Part shown: positions 13,608-21,818 of the stretch, piece by piece
Layout of the letters: every line of letters starts with the position of its first letter
Position numbering within the stretch: position 1 is the first letter of the stretch
DNA from: Streptomyces buecherae
Lineage (GTDB): Bacteria > Actinomycetota > Actinomycetes > Streptomycetales > Streptomycetaceae
Assembly (NCBI RefSeq): GCF_014295035.1
Contig: NZ_CP060404.1
Location: 5,430,501 to 5,494,500, forward strand
DNA: 64,000 nucleotides
Direction of reading: 5' to 3'
The notes under the pieces: model-generated
What the model was told of the DNA's origin: nothing
The model's input: the letters and a program-made list of their open reading frames with translations, nothing else
Database searches by the model: none
Translations under genes and position numbers: made by a program

Positions 13608-15253
13608 TGGCCGACAAGCACCAGTACGGCTGGCTGGATGATGATGCCGCTGAGCGTTTGCTGAGCGGCGTCCCGGTGCCTGGTCAGAGCGGGTTCGGCG
13701 GAGCGCGAAGAGAGCGGAACGGGGCTGGTCCCACCCTCGCTGACCAGGGGCGGAGCGAGGCGGAACGAATCGCCACGGCGGGCCTCGGCGGCCCCGGCGC
13801 GGGTTCGGCCCACGCCGGGGACGACCCCGCCGACACCGACGGCCCGGGCGCCGCAGCGGCGTGGCCGACCGCCGCCGGTAGCCCGACGGGCGGCGATCCG
13901 GCCAACTCCGGTCGTGGCGCCCCCATGACGCACGACCACCTCGACCGGGCCGACCGGGCCGAGGCCCCGCGCGGAGCGGAGGAGCGGCTGGCCGCCGTGC
14001 TCGCGGCCGTGGCCGAGGACGCGATGGGGCCGCTGGGCCGCCTGGGGTGCCAGGAGGGGCCGCTGCCCGGTGAGGAGGCGGCGGTCGCGGCCTTCCGCGC
14101 CGCGCGCGCCGCCCCCGCGGCGTCCGCCGACGGGCCGCGCGTCGAGCCCGGCACGCCCGCGCTCGGCGACGTCCACGGGACCACCGCGAGGCTGTCCGAG
14201 GGGCCGATAGCCGGCGACGACGACGCTTCGCTGGCCGCGGCGCGCGGCGAACGGGGCGCCGCCGGCGCGCCCGCCCGCGCGCCCGGGGTCGCCGAGTCGG
14301 CCTCCGACGCGCGGGGCGCGTCCGCCAAGAGCCGCGGCGCGCTGGCCACGGCGCGCGGCCGGCGCACCACGGGCCCGTCGGCGATCACCGTGGTGGGCCG
14401 GGCGGACACCGGACCAGGCCGCAAGGGCAGGCCGGGCCGGGGAAGACCGGTGCCGGTGCGTGGCCCGCTGCGTGCCGGCCTCGCCGCGGCGCTGGTGGGC
14501 TGCGCGCTCGGCAGCGTCGCGGTCGCCGCCGGCACCGGCGTGCTGCCGACGCCCTTTCGGAACGACGTGCAGCCGGCCCCGGCCGCGAGCGTGACCGCCG
14601 CCGGGACCTCCGACGGCTCGGTGCCCCAACCGAAGATCAGCGGCGCGACGGGCACGCCGTCCGCCGACCCGAGCCACTCGCGGCCACCCGGCGACGGCAC
14701 GCGGCCCACCGAGTCCGCCTCCGGGCGCCCCGAAGGCCCGGGCCCGGGTGGCGACGCGAGCCCGAGCGGCAGCGCGACCGAGGGCACGGGCGACGCGTAC
14801 GACCCCGGCGACGGCCCCGACGCCACCGCGCCCGGCAACCGCCCGGGCAGCCAGCCACCGCGCTGGACGCCCGACCCGAACCGCAAGCGCTGGGTCCTCG
14901 CCATGTGCCGGGACTACGTCGCGCACAAGAACGGCAAGGACGTGGGCCTGGACTCGCAGACGCTGCTGAAGCTGGAGCGCGCGGCGGGTGGGGCGAGCGC
15001 GGTGCGGAAGTTCTGTGCCGGCCTGCTCAACGAGGACGGCGCCCCGCGCCCCGGCGGCGGGGGAGGCGGCGGCGGTGGTGGCGGCCAGAGCGGGGAGCCC
15101 GGCGAGGAGCCGGACGAGGGCGGCCAGGGCGGCGGTGACGGCGACGACGCCGGCCGGCCTCCCGGGCAGGGCCGCCCCTCGCCCACGCCGACCGCCACCG
15201 CGACCCCCAGCCACACCGCGAGCGCGACGCCGAGTCCCGCCACGCGTCACTGA
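13607..15253 (+). CDS. Single-pass membrane protein coupled to the sigma factor, putative anti-sigma
   Basis: A 548-residue protein whose ATG overlaps the sigma factor stop by one base. The N-terminus (YGWLDDDAAERLLSG) and a helical segment near residues 120-165 (LAAVLAAVAEDA, then LPGEEAAVAAFRAAR) face the cytoplasm. A single transmembrane helix lies near residues 285-305 (AGLAAALVGCALGSVAVAAG). The outer part is Gly/Pro/Ser-rich, with one compact segment with two cysteines (VLAMCRDYVAHKNGKD to VRKFCAGLLNEDG), and ends in a Pro/Thr-rich tail. The topology and coupling suggest a membrane anti-sigma or sensor; no named anti-sigma domain is recognisable. Confidence 0.6.
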   Translation: MADKHQYGWLDDDAAERLLSGVPVPGQSGFGGARRERNGAGPTLADQGRSEAERIATAGLGGPGAGSAHAGDDPADTDGPGAAAAWPTAAGSPTGGDPANSGRGAPMTHDHLDRADRAEAPRGAEERLAAVLAAVAEDAMGPLGRLGCQEGPLPGEEAAVAAFRAARAAPAASADGPRVEPGTPALGDVHGTTARLSEGPIAGDDDASLAAARGERGAAGAPARAPGVAESASDARGASAKSRGALATARGRRTTGPSAITVVGRADTGPGRKGRPGRGRPVPVRGPLRAGLAAALVGCALGSVAVAAGTGVLPTPFRNDVQPAPAASVTAAGTSDGSVPQPKISGATGTPSADPSHSRPPGDGTRPTESASGRPEGPGPGGDASPSGSATEGTGDAYDPGDGPDATAPGNRPGSQPPRWTPDPNRKRWVLAMCRDYVAHKNGKDVGLDSQTLLKLERAAGGASAVRKFCAGLLNEDGAPRPGGGGGGGGGGGQSGEPGEEPDEGGQGGGDGDDAGRPPGQGRPSPTPTATATPSHTASATPSPATRH

Positions 15254-15858
15254 ATGTTCCCGGCCGTTCGCACGGGCGAGCGGAAGGTGTGCGGGCGACT
15301 TCCGCCCGGCATACCGCTGGTTAACGGACGAAGTGCCCGCTGTGGAGCACCGTGTACCGGCTAGAACCGATGAGGTGTGACGTTTTCTCGCGTCACGGCG
15401 CTGAATGGAGCGGGCCGACTGGTCATCGGCCGCGCGCAAGCCGGGGTTCCCCCCGTACCTGCGGCTACGCGCAACTGGCGCGGGTGGGGCACGTTCCCCC
15501 GGCCCTGCCCGCGCCCCCTCCTGCCCGCGCACCCGCCGCCGCCCGGCCGCCTGCCCCGGCCACGCACGCCCGCTGGGCCACTGCCCCGCCGCGGGCCACC
15601 CCTTCCGACGCCTTGCGATGCCGCCGCGCCCACGGCATGGCCGGATGGGCTCGGTGCGCTGGGTTCGTCCGAACGACGCGCGCGGGGTTGTCCGATCGGG
15701 CCGCGCGGAACCACCCCGAAGACGGGCATGGACGCGCGGCGGCTGGCCGTGCGCCGCCCGTACGGCCTGATGCCGGCACGCGTGCGGAAGCGTGGCGACG
15801 GCGTGGCCCCGCCCGGGGAAGCAGCGCGCGTCCGCTCACACGGTTCGGGAAGGCCCGC
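15254..15858. other. Long convergent intergenic region, no gene seen
   Basis: These 605 bases lie between two convergent genes. Open frames here have no family character and overlap one another on both strands. The stretch contains C-rich tracts (about 15,490-15,620) and only a weak 6-bp hairpin near 15,377-15,396. I see no RNA gene or clear terminator. Confidence 0.5.
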
Positions 15859-16791
15859 CTAGCGGTAGACGACCACCTTGTCGCCGGCCTTCACCTGGGC
15901 GAAGACCGAGGCGATCTTCTTCTTGTCGCGCACGTTCACGCAGCCGTGCGAGGCGCCGCTGTAGCCGCGGGCGGCAAAGTCCGACGAGTAGTGCACCGCC
16001 TGGCCGCCGCTGAAGAACATCGCGTACGGCATCGGGGTGTCGTAGATCGTCGAGACGTGGTCGCGGCTCTTGAAGTCCACCTTGAACGTGCCCTCGCGGG
16101 TCGGCGTGTACTGCGAGCCAAACCGGACGTCCATCGCCGCGAGCACCTTGCCGTCGACCATCCACGACAGCGTCCGGCTGGCCTTGCTGATGCACAGCGT
16201 CCGCCCGGTCATGCACCGCGGGTCGGGCTTGGCTATCGGGCGGCTCGTCGGCGGGTACATCGCGGTCCGGCTCGGCCGGTCCGTCAGATCGCGCAGCTTG
16301 GCCCACGTCTTGGCGTCCAGGGTGCCGGAGGCCGGGCGGTTGTGGCCGCGCTGGAAGGCGGAGACGGCCGTGCCGGTGACCGAGCCGTAGTACCCCGTGG
16401 GCTGACGGTCGAACAGGCCGAGTTGGCGCAGCCGGGCCTGGAGTTCGCGCACCTTCTCACCGCTGGTCCCGAGCGCGAGCACCGGGCGCGGCAGTGGCTT
16501 GGCGGGGCGCGTCGGCCAGGTGCGCTTGGCCGGCGTCCGGGTCAGGACCGGGGCCGGGCGGTGGGTGCGCGGCGGCGCGGGGCGCTGGGTGCGGGGCTTG
16601 GTCCGGGTGGGCTCCGGCGCCTTGTGCGTACGCTGCGGGGTGCTGCGCTCGGGCTCCGCCGTGGCGCTCGGCCCCCGGGACGCCCCGGACTGCACGGACG
16701 CGGGCTCGCACCCCGTGGCGACCGTCGTCACGGCTGCCGCCGTCACCACGGCAAGCGTGGTCCGTAAGACGGAAACGGGCATCCGGCGCAT
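15859..16791 (-). CDS. L,D-transpeptidase with peptidoglycan-binding domain and a TTA codon
   Basis: A 310-residue exported protein. The N-terminus has a signal peptide ending VTTVATGC, possibly a lipoprotein signal. A Pro/Arg/Thr-rich linker leads to a peptidoglycan-binding domain (LGTSGEKVRELQARLRQLGL to SAFQRGHN) and then a YkuD catalytic domain from about residue 195, with the HYSSDF segment and the active-site SHGCVNVRD near residue 286. The enzyme makes 3-3 cross-links in the cell wall. Codon 9 is TTA (bases 16765-16767), the only TTA codon I found in any gene here, so translation should depend on the bldA tRNA and be tied to development. Confidence 0.9.
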   Translation of the reverse strand: MRRMPVSVLRTTLAVVTAAAVTTVATGCEPASVQSGASRGPSATAEPERSTPQRTHKAPEPTRTKPRTQRPAPPRTHRPAPVLTRTPAKRTWPTRPAKPLPRPVLALGTSGEKVRELQARLRQLGLFDRQPTGYYGSVTGTAVSAFQRGHNRPASGTLDAKTWAKLRDLTDRPSRTAMYPPTSRPIAKPDPRCMTGRTLCISKASRTLSWMVDGKVLAAMDVRFGSQYTPTREGTFKVDFKSRDHVSTIYDTPMPYAMFFSGGQAVHYSSDFAARGYSGASHGCVNVRDKKKIASVFAQVKAGDKVVVYR

Positions 16792-17035
16792 CTGTCGCCC
16801 CCCTCATCACGGCAATTTTTTTCCCTCCCACTTATGCCCGGGACCGCCGGGTGTCGAACCTCGCGCCGAGCGGCGAGCGGAGCCGGGGGCGCGCGCCCGC
16901 GCGCTCAACCGGCGGGCGAGAGCCGCGCGATCAGCGGCCCGGGAGCGCCGCGCGCTCGGCCGGCGCGGGCGCAACGCGGCCGGCGCGGGCAGAAAACCGT
17001 GTGCTCACCCCGGCGCGCGCCGCCGACAATGGGTC

Positions 17036-17773
17036 ATGCTGATCGACCACTGGCCGCTGGCCGGGTTGCGCGTGACCACGCCGCGCCTGGAACTGCGGCT
17101 GCCCGACGACGAAGAACTGGCCGCGCTGGCCGACCTCGCCGCCGAGGGCGTGCACGCGCCCGACCGGATGCCGTTCACCGTCCCGTGGTCGGACGCGCCC
17201 GGGCCGCGGCGGGCGCGCTCGGTGGTCCAGTACCACTGGCTGCGCCGCGGCGACTGGACGCCGGACCACTGGTCGCTGAACCTGGCCGTCTTCCGGGACG
17301 GCCGGCCCGTGGGCACGCAGGAGTTGTCGGCCGACGACTTCGGCGTGCTGGGGGTGGTCGGCTCCGGCTCCTGGCTCGGCCTGCGTCACCAGGGCCAGGG
17401 CGTGGGCACCGAGATGCGGGCCGCGATCCTGCACCTGGCCTTCGCCGGGCTCGGCGCCCGGGAGGCGGTGACGGCCGCGTTCGAGGACAACGCGCGCTCG
17501 CGCGCCGTCTCGCGCAAGCTCGGCTACGCGCCCGACGGCGTGCGCCGCGTGGTCTCCCGTGGCCGGCCGGCGACGCTGCACCGACTGCGGCTGGCCCGCG
17601 CCGACTGGCGGCCGGACCCCGACCTGCCGGTGACCCTGACCGGCCTCGACCCGTGCCTGCCGCTGTTCGGAGTGGCCTCGCGAGCCGACGCGGCGGGCGA
17701 GGCGCCGGCCCACGGCGCGGGGCCGGCGGTCTCGCCGGGCGTGCCGGGGCGTGGCGGGGCGTGGCGCCCTTGA
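17036..17773 (+). CDS. GNAT acetyltransferase
   Basis: A 245-residue protein starting at ATG 17036. A GACAAT hexamer 6 nt before the ATG and the lack of a ribosome site suggest a leaderless transcript. The N-terminus LRVTTPRLELRLPDDEELAAL and the segment GLRHQGQGVGTEMRAAILHLAF (acetyl-CoA loop) followed by AAFEDNARSRAVSRKLGY are typical of RimJ/RimL-like N-acetyltransferases. The last 60 residues are an Ala/Gly/Pro-rich tail. The substrate cannot be predicted; the family acetylates amines on proteins or small molecules. Confidence 0.8.
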   Translation: MLIDHWPLAGLRVTTPRLELRLPDDEELAALADLAAEGVHAPDRMPFTVPWSDAPGPRRARSVVQYHWLRRGDWTPDHWSLNLAVFRDGRPVGTQELSADDFGVLGVVGSGSWLGLRHQGQGVGTEMRAAILHLAFAGLGAREAVTAAFEDNARSRAVSRKLGYAPDGVRRVVSRGRPATLHRLRLARADWRPDPDLPVTLTGLDPCLPLFGVASRADAAGEAPAHGAGPAVSPGVPGRGGAWRP

Positions 17774-17894
17774 CCTGAACCGAGGTCGAGGCCGCAGGCT
17801 GGGGGCGACCGTACGCTGTCTCACCGCACGTCCAGCCGTGACGCGTCCTCCGCGCCGGCCGGGACGGCCCGACGTCGCGACCGAGGAGCATGCC

Positions 17895-19250
17895 ATGCCC
17901 GCGCCCGCCGATCCCTCCGAGCCGCTTCCCGTACCCGACGGCGGGGCGGGCGCCACGGCCGTCCGGCACTGGATAGCGGGGCACGCGCACCCGCTCCCCG
18001 ACGTGAGCGCCCGCGCGCCGCTCGACCACCTCGCGCCGCTGCGCGCCATGGTCGGCGACGCCCGCGTGGTCGGCCTCGGCGCGGCCACCCGGGGCGCGGC
18101 CGAACTCACCACGCTGGCCCACCAACTGATCCGCTACCTCGTCGAGGAGTTGGGCTTCCGCTCGCTGGCCCTGGACGAGGACTGGTCGAAGGGGCTGCAG
18201 TACGACGCGTACGCGGCCGGCACCACCGTGCCCGGCTACGGCGGCGACGGACCGGTGAGCCCGCGCGAACTGCTCGCCGACGCCGGACAGCCGTACCGCT
18301 GCGCCGAGTTCCTGGCCGTGCTGCACTGGATACGCGCCTTCAACCAGCGCCACCCGGACGACCGGGTGCGCGTCGTCGGCCTCGACCGGAGCGCCGTGGG
18401 GGCGCACGTCTACGACGCGGTGACCGACCACGTCCGCGCCACGGCCCCGGACCAACTGCCGCGACTCCTCGACCTGTACGCCGCGCTGCGCCCCTCGCGC
18501 CCGGTCGCCGAGCACGTCCGCTGGTACGCCGCGCTGCCCGACCAGGCCCCCCTGCGCGCGGCGGCGCGGCGGGCCCGCGAGGTGGTGGCCGGCCTGCCGC
18601 CAGGCCCAGGGCGGGCGCTCGCGTTGCGGCACGCGCGGGTGATCGAGGGCTTCTACGCGTACCACGGGCGCGACCAGGACCCCGAGCCCGGCGGCGCGGA
18701 CGCCGTCGGGGAAGCGGACGGTTCGCCGCCGTTCATGGCCGAGAACGCGATCTGGTGGCACGAACACACCGGCCACCGGCTGATCCTGTGGAGCGGCCTG
18801 GCCCACACCGCGGACGGCGCCCCGCTCACCGCGTCCCACCCGCCCGCGGTGGCGCGCTCGGCCACAGCGGGGCCCCCGCCAGCGGCGGCTCCGGCCCCGC
18901 TGTGGACCGAGGGCGGGGCGCTGCGGCGGCACTTCGGAACCGGTTACGCGTCGGTGGCCCTGATGTTCGGCGAGGGCGAGGCGCCGCACACCATCGCGCC
19001 TCCGTCCCCCGGCCTCGCCGACGCCGTGCTGAGCACCGCCCGCCCCGACGCGTATTTCCTCGACCTGCGCGCGCCGCAGCCCGTCGCGGCGCACACCTGG
19101 TTCGACGCGCCGGCCACGGTGCGGGTCGTCGGACCCGGCCACGAGGCGGAGCGGGACGCCGACCTCCACCTCGCCGGCGGGCGGCTCGCGAGCTGGTTCG
19201 ACGTGGTGGCCTGGGTGCCCCGGGTGACCCCGCTCGACCGGCTGCCGTGA
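17895..19250 (+). CDS. Erythromycin esterase-like protein with altered active site
   Basis: A 451-residue protein; ATG 17895 has GAGGAG 7 nt upstream. The fold of the erythromycin esterase family is visible: ARVVGLGAATRGAAELTTL, then LVEELGFRSLALDEDW, the long helical middle, and GHRLILWSGLAHTA. In Ere enzymes the first motif reads GE-x-T-H-G with a catalytic His and a Glu; here it is GAATRG, so Glu is Ala and His is Arg. The later His of LAHTA is kept. The protein is therefore unlikely to be a standard macrolide esterase and may be a non-resistance paralogue or act on another bond. An Ala/Pro-rich insert lies near residues 315-335. Confidence 0.75.
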   Translation: MPAPADPSEPLPVPDGGAGATAVRHWIAGHAHPLPDVSARAPLDHLAPLRAMVGDARVVGLGAATRGAAELTTLAHQLIRYLVEELGFRSLALDEDWSKGLQYDAYAAGTTVPGYGGDGPVSPRELLADAGQPYRCAEFLAVLHWIRAFNQRHPDDRVRVVGLDRSAVGAHVYDAVTDHVRATAPDQLPRLLDLYAALRPSRPVAEHVRWYAALPDQAPLRAAARRAREVVAGLPPGPGRALALRHARVIEGFYAYHGRDQDPEPGGADAVGEADGSPPFMAENAIWWHEHTGHRLILWSGLAHTADGAPLTASHPPAVARSATAGPPPAAAPAPLWTEGGALRRHFGTGYASVALMFGEGEAPHTIAPPSPGLADAVLSTARPDAYFLDLRAPQPVAAHTWFDAPATVRVVGPGHEAERDADLHLAGGRLASWFDVVAWVPRVTPLDRLP

Positions 19251-19294
19251 GCCGGTCCGGCCGGACCTGGCCGGTGGCCGTGGCCGTGGCCGGG

Positions 19295-20071
19295 TCAGGC
19301 CGTGGGCGGCTTCTTGCGCGCGTTCAGTAGCGCGAAGCCGAGGTGCGTGCCCTGGTCCGTGGTGAGCATGTCGATGACCCGCTGGTGCGCCGCGCGCTGC
19401 GCCGGGTGCGCCTGCGCGCAGGCGCGCGCCCACAGCAGCCAGTCCCGCCAGCCGTCCTCCTGGAGCCGAGCGGAGGTGACCTCGACGAGTTCGGTGATCT
19501 CCCACTGGAACCGCCACCACGCGGGCGTGTGCCAGGCGATGGCCTCCCAGCCGACGACGGCCTTGACGTGTGGCGGGATCGCGCCCATCTCGCGCACCTC
19601 GCGGGTCATGGCGGGCGTCGCCACCGCGAGTTGGCCGCCGGGGCGCAGGAAGCGCAGCAGATACGGCAGGTAACCGTCGGCGGTGCCGAAGTACTCGAAC
19701 GCGTCGACGCTCACGATGGCGTCGAAGCTCTCGTCCGCGAAGGGCAGCGCGTGCGCCTCCGCGTGCACGGCCTCCACCCTGTCCCCGACCCCGGCCGCCG
19801 CGAAGACGGCCGCCGCCCGCTCCGCGCCGACCCACCAGTCGGCCGCGACCACCCGCACCCCGTACTCCCGGGTCAGGAACACCGACGTCGCCCCCATGCC
19901 GGACCCCAGGTCGAGCACCCGCGCCCCCGGCCGCAGGTCGAGGTCCCGAGCCAGGTCCTCCAGCAGCCACAGCGGGTTCGGCCCCATGTCGAGATCGAGC
20001 AGCCACGCGGGGTCGTACGCGGCCGAGCGGGGGTAGCGGTCGGGGCGTACGAGATCGTTCACGGCGGTCAT
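19295..20071 (-). CDS. Class I SAM-dependent methyltransferase
   Basis: A 258-residue protein; ATG 20071 is preferred over a GTG two codons upstream. Motif I is VLDLGSGMGAT near residue 55, motif II follows in VRVVAADWW, and motif post-I/III appear in FDAIVSVDAFEYFG and LRFLRPGGQLAVATP. Residues such as YPRSAAYDPAWLLDLDMGPNPLWLLEDL at the N-terminus are typical of small-molecule methyltransferases in actinomycetes. Substrate unknown. It is convergent with the esterase-like gene and has its own promoter region upstream. Confidence 0.8.
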   Translation of the reverse strand: MTAVNDLVRPDRYPRSAAYDPAWLLDLDMGPNPLWLLEDLARDLDLRPGARVLDLGSGMGATSVFLTREYGVRVVAADWWVGAERAAAVFAAAGVGDRVEAVHAEAHALPFADESFDAIVSVDAFEYFGTADGYLPYLLRFLRPGGQLAVATPAMTREVREMGAIPPHVKAVVGWEAIAWHTPAWWRFQWEITELVEVTSARLQEDGWRDWLLWARACAQAHPAQRAAHQRVIDMLTTDQGTHLGFALLNARKKPPTA

Positions 20072-20238
20072 GGGCACCGACTGAACCGGCGGCGCGCGGC
20101 GTGCGCAACGGGATTTCGACGTGGCGACGGAATCTCATAGGGGTTCTCGGACGGATCTCAGGCGGGATCCCAGGCGGGGGGACTCGGACGGGGTCCCAAC
20201 GGAGCCCGGCCGAGGCGGGTCGGGCCCGGGGGCGGCGG

Positions 20239-20940
20239 CTACGGGGCCAGCACGTCCAGCTCCGCCATCGCGCCGGTGGCGATCTCGCGGGTCAGCGACT
20301 CGGCGCGGGCCGCGTCGCGTTCGCGTATCGCCTCGGCGACGCGCACGTGCAGGGAGACCGCCGCGGGGTCCGGGTCGGGGAACATGACATGGTGTTCGGT
20401 CCGCCCGGCCAGCACCTCGGCCACCACGTCGCCGAGGCGCGCGAACATCTCATTGCCCGACGCGTTCAGCACCGTTCGGTGAAAGGCCACGTCATGCACC
20501 AGATACGCATCGAGCTGCTGTCCGCGTGAGGTGGCCACCATGCCCAGGGCGTGCTCGGTGAGCCGCGCGCACTGCTCGGGTGTGGCGAGGGTGGCGGCGA
20601 GGCCGGCGGCGACCGGTTCGACCGCCGAGCGCAGCACCGTGAGGGAGCGGAGCTGACGCGGCCGGTCGGCCCCCGCCAGTCGCCAGCGGATCACCTGCGG
20701 GTCGAAGACGTTCCACTCCTCGGTGGGGCGGACCGTGACGCCGACCCGGCGCCGGGACGCCACCAGGTACATGGACTCCAGCACCCGCACGGCCTCACGG
20801 ATCACGGTGCGCGACACGTCGAAGCGCCGTTCCAGCTCGTCCGTGCGCAACACCGTGCCCGGCGGGTACTCGCCCGCGGTGATCGCCGGACCGAGCGATG
20901 CCAGGACGCGGGCGTGGAGCCCCTGCCCGTGCTTTTCCAT
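20239..20940 (-). CDS. GntR/FadR-family regulator of the gluconate genes
   Basis: A 233-residue repressor. The N-terminal winged helix contains YPPGTVLRTDELERRFDVSR and VIREAVRVLESMYLV; the C-terminal FCD domain contains the metal- or ligand-binding histidines in LVHDVAFHRTVLNASGN and SLHVRVAEAIRERD. It is divergent from gluconokinase and a GntP-type permease, the usual arrangement for a gluconate-responsive repressor. A perfect 6-2-6 palindrome in the shared promoter region (20981-20994) is its likely operator. Gluconate or 6-phosphogluconate is the probable inducer by analogy. Confidence 0.85.
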   Translation of the reverse strand: MEKHGQGLHARVLASLGPAITAGEYPPGTVLRTDELERRFDVSRTVIREAVRVLESMYLVASRRRVGVTVRPTEEWNVFDPQVIRWRLAGADRPRQLRSLTVLRSAVEPVAAGLAATLATPEQCARLTEHALGMVATSRGQQLDAYLVHDVAFHRTVLNASGNEMFARLGDVVAEVLAGRTEHHVMFPDPDPAAVSLHVRVAEAIRERDAARAESLTREIATGAMAELDVLAP

Positions 20941-20980
20941 GGCGGTCAGCCTACGGCGTGGGGCTCACACCAAATAAGTA

Positions 20981-20994
20981 TGACTTTTAAGTCA
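20981..20994. promoter_or_regulatory. Palindromic operator between gntR-like and gluconokinase genes
   Basis: TGACTT-TT-AAGTCA is a perfect 6-bp inverted repeat with a 2-bp centre, located 41 bp upstream of the regulator's ATG and 78 bp upstream of gluconokinase. Short palindromes of this form are typical GntR/FadR-family operators. The surrounding DNA is unusually AT-rich for this genome. Confidence 0.7.
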
Positions 20995-21071
20995 CATCCT
21001 CTTGAATACGTCGTACCTATACGTGAAGGTGTGGGGCGTCGTCGAGGTCGATGAAGACAGCGAGGTTGTTC

Positions 21072-21596
21072 ATGCATGCCGCCCACGTCGTGGTCGTCAT
21101 GGGCGTGTCCGGTACGGGCAAGTCCACGATCGGTCGCTCACTCGCCGCGCTCCTCGGCGTCCCGTACGCCGAGGCCGACGACTTCCATCCGCCGCGGAAC
21201 ATCGCCAAGATGTCCGCCGGCACCCCGCTCGACGACGCGGACCGGGCCCCCTGGCTCGACGCGATCGGCGCCTGGGCCCAGGGCCGGGCGGGCCGGGGCG
21301 GCGTCGTGAGTTGCTCCGCGCTCAAGCGCGCCTACCGGGACCGACTGCGGGCCGCCGCCCCCGGCATCGTCTTCCTCCACCTCACCGGCGACCGCGCCCT
21401 CATCGCCGAGCGGCTCAGCTCCCGCAAGGGGCACTTCATGCCCGGCGCGCTGCTCGACTCCCAGTTCGCCGACCTCGAACCCCTCCAGGACGACGAACGG
21501 GGAGTGGCGGTGGACGTCACCCCGCAACCCGCCGTCATCACCCAGCGCGCCATCGAGGAAATCGCCCGGCTCGACGGGGTCCCCCCGACCACCTGA
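21072..21596 (+). CDS. gntK: Gluconokinase
   Basis: A 174-residue kinase. ATG 21072 is preferred because GCGAGG lies 6 nt upstream; ATG 21051 in the same frame is possible. The P-loop is VMGVSGTGKST, followed by the GntK signature AEADDFHPPRNIAKMSAGTPLDDADRAPWL-type sequence, then SCSALKRAYRDRLR and LSSRKGHFMPGALLDSQFADLEP. It phosphorylates gluconate to 6-phosphogluconate for the pentose phosphate pathway. The permease gene follows after a 222-bp C-rich spacer, and the divergent GntR regulator shares its promoter region. Confidence 0.93.
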   Translation: MHAAHVVVVMGVSGTGKSTIGRSLAALLGVPYAEADDFHPPRNIAKMSAGTPLDDADRAPWLDAIGAWAQGRAGRGGVVSCSALKRAYRDRLRAAAPGIVFLHLTGDRALIAERLSSRKGHFMPGALLDSQFADLEPLQDDERGVAVDVTPQPAVITQRAIEEIARLDGVPPTT

Positions 21597-21818
21597 CCGG
21601 CCCCGCCCCGCCCGCACCCCCGCCGAGGCCGCCTCCCGCCCCCGTCGGTACGAGCCCGTACCCGCCTCCCCGCCCCCGCCTCCGGGTCGCGCCACGCGCC
21701 CCCGTACGCGCCACGCCCTCTGCCCCCCTGCCCCCGCCCTCTGTCCTCGTACGCACCACACGCCCCTCGTGTCCCCGTACGTGCCCCCGCGCCCCCGTCC
21801 ACGTAAAGGAACCGTTCC

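Noticed and set aside
13133..15532. Long open frame on the minus strand opposite the sigma factor and membrane protein genes
   Set aside because: Its translation is Arg/Gly/Ala-rich without any domain; the plus-strand genes have clear sigma factor and topology features. Long antisense frames are expected in high-GC DNA.
17175..20138. Very long minus-strand open frame across the acetyltransferase, esterase and methyltransferase genes
   Set aside because: It is antisense to two well-supported genes and out of frame with the methyltransferase; its composition is low in complexity.
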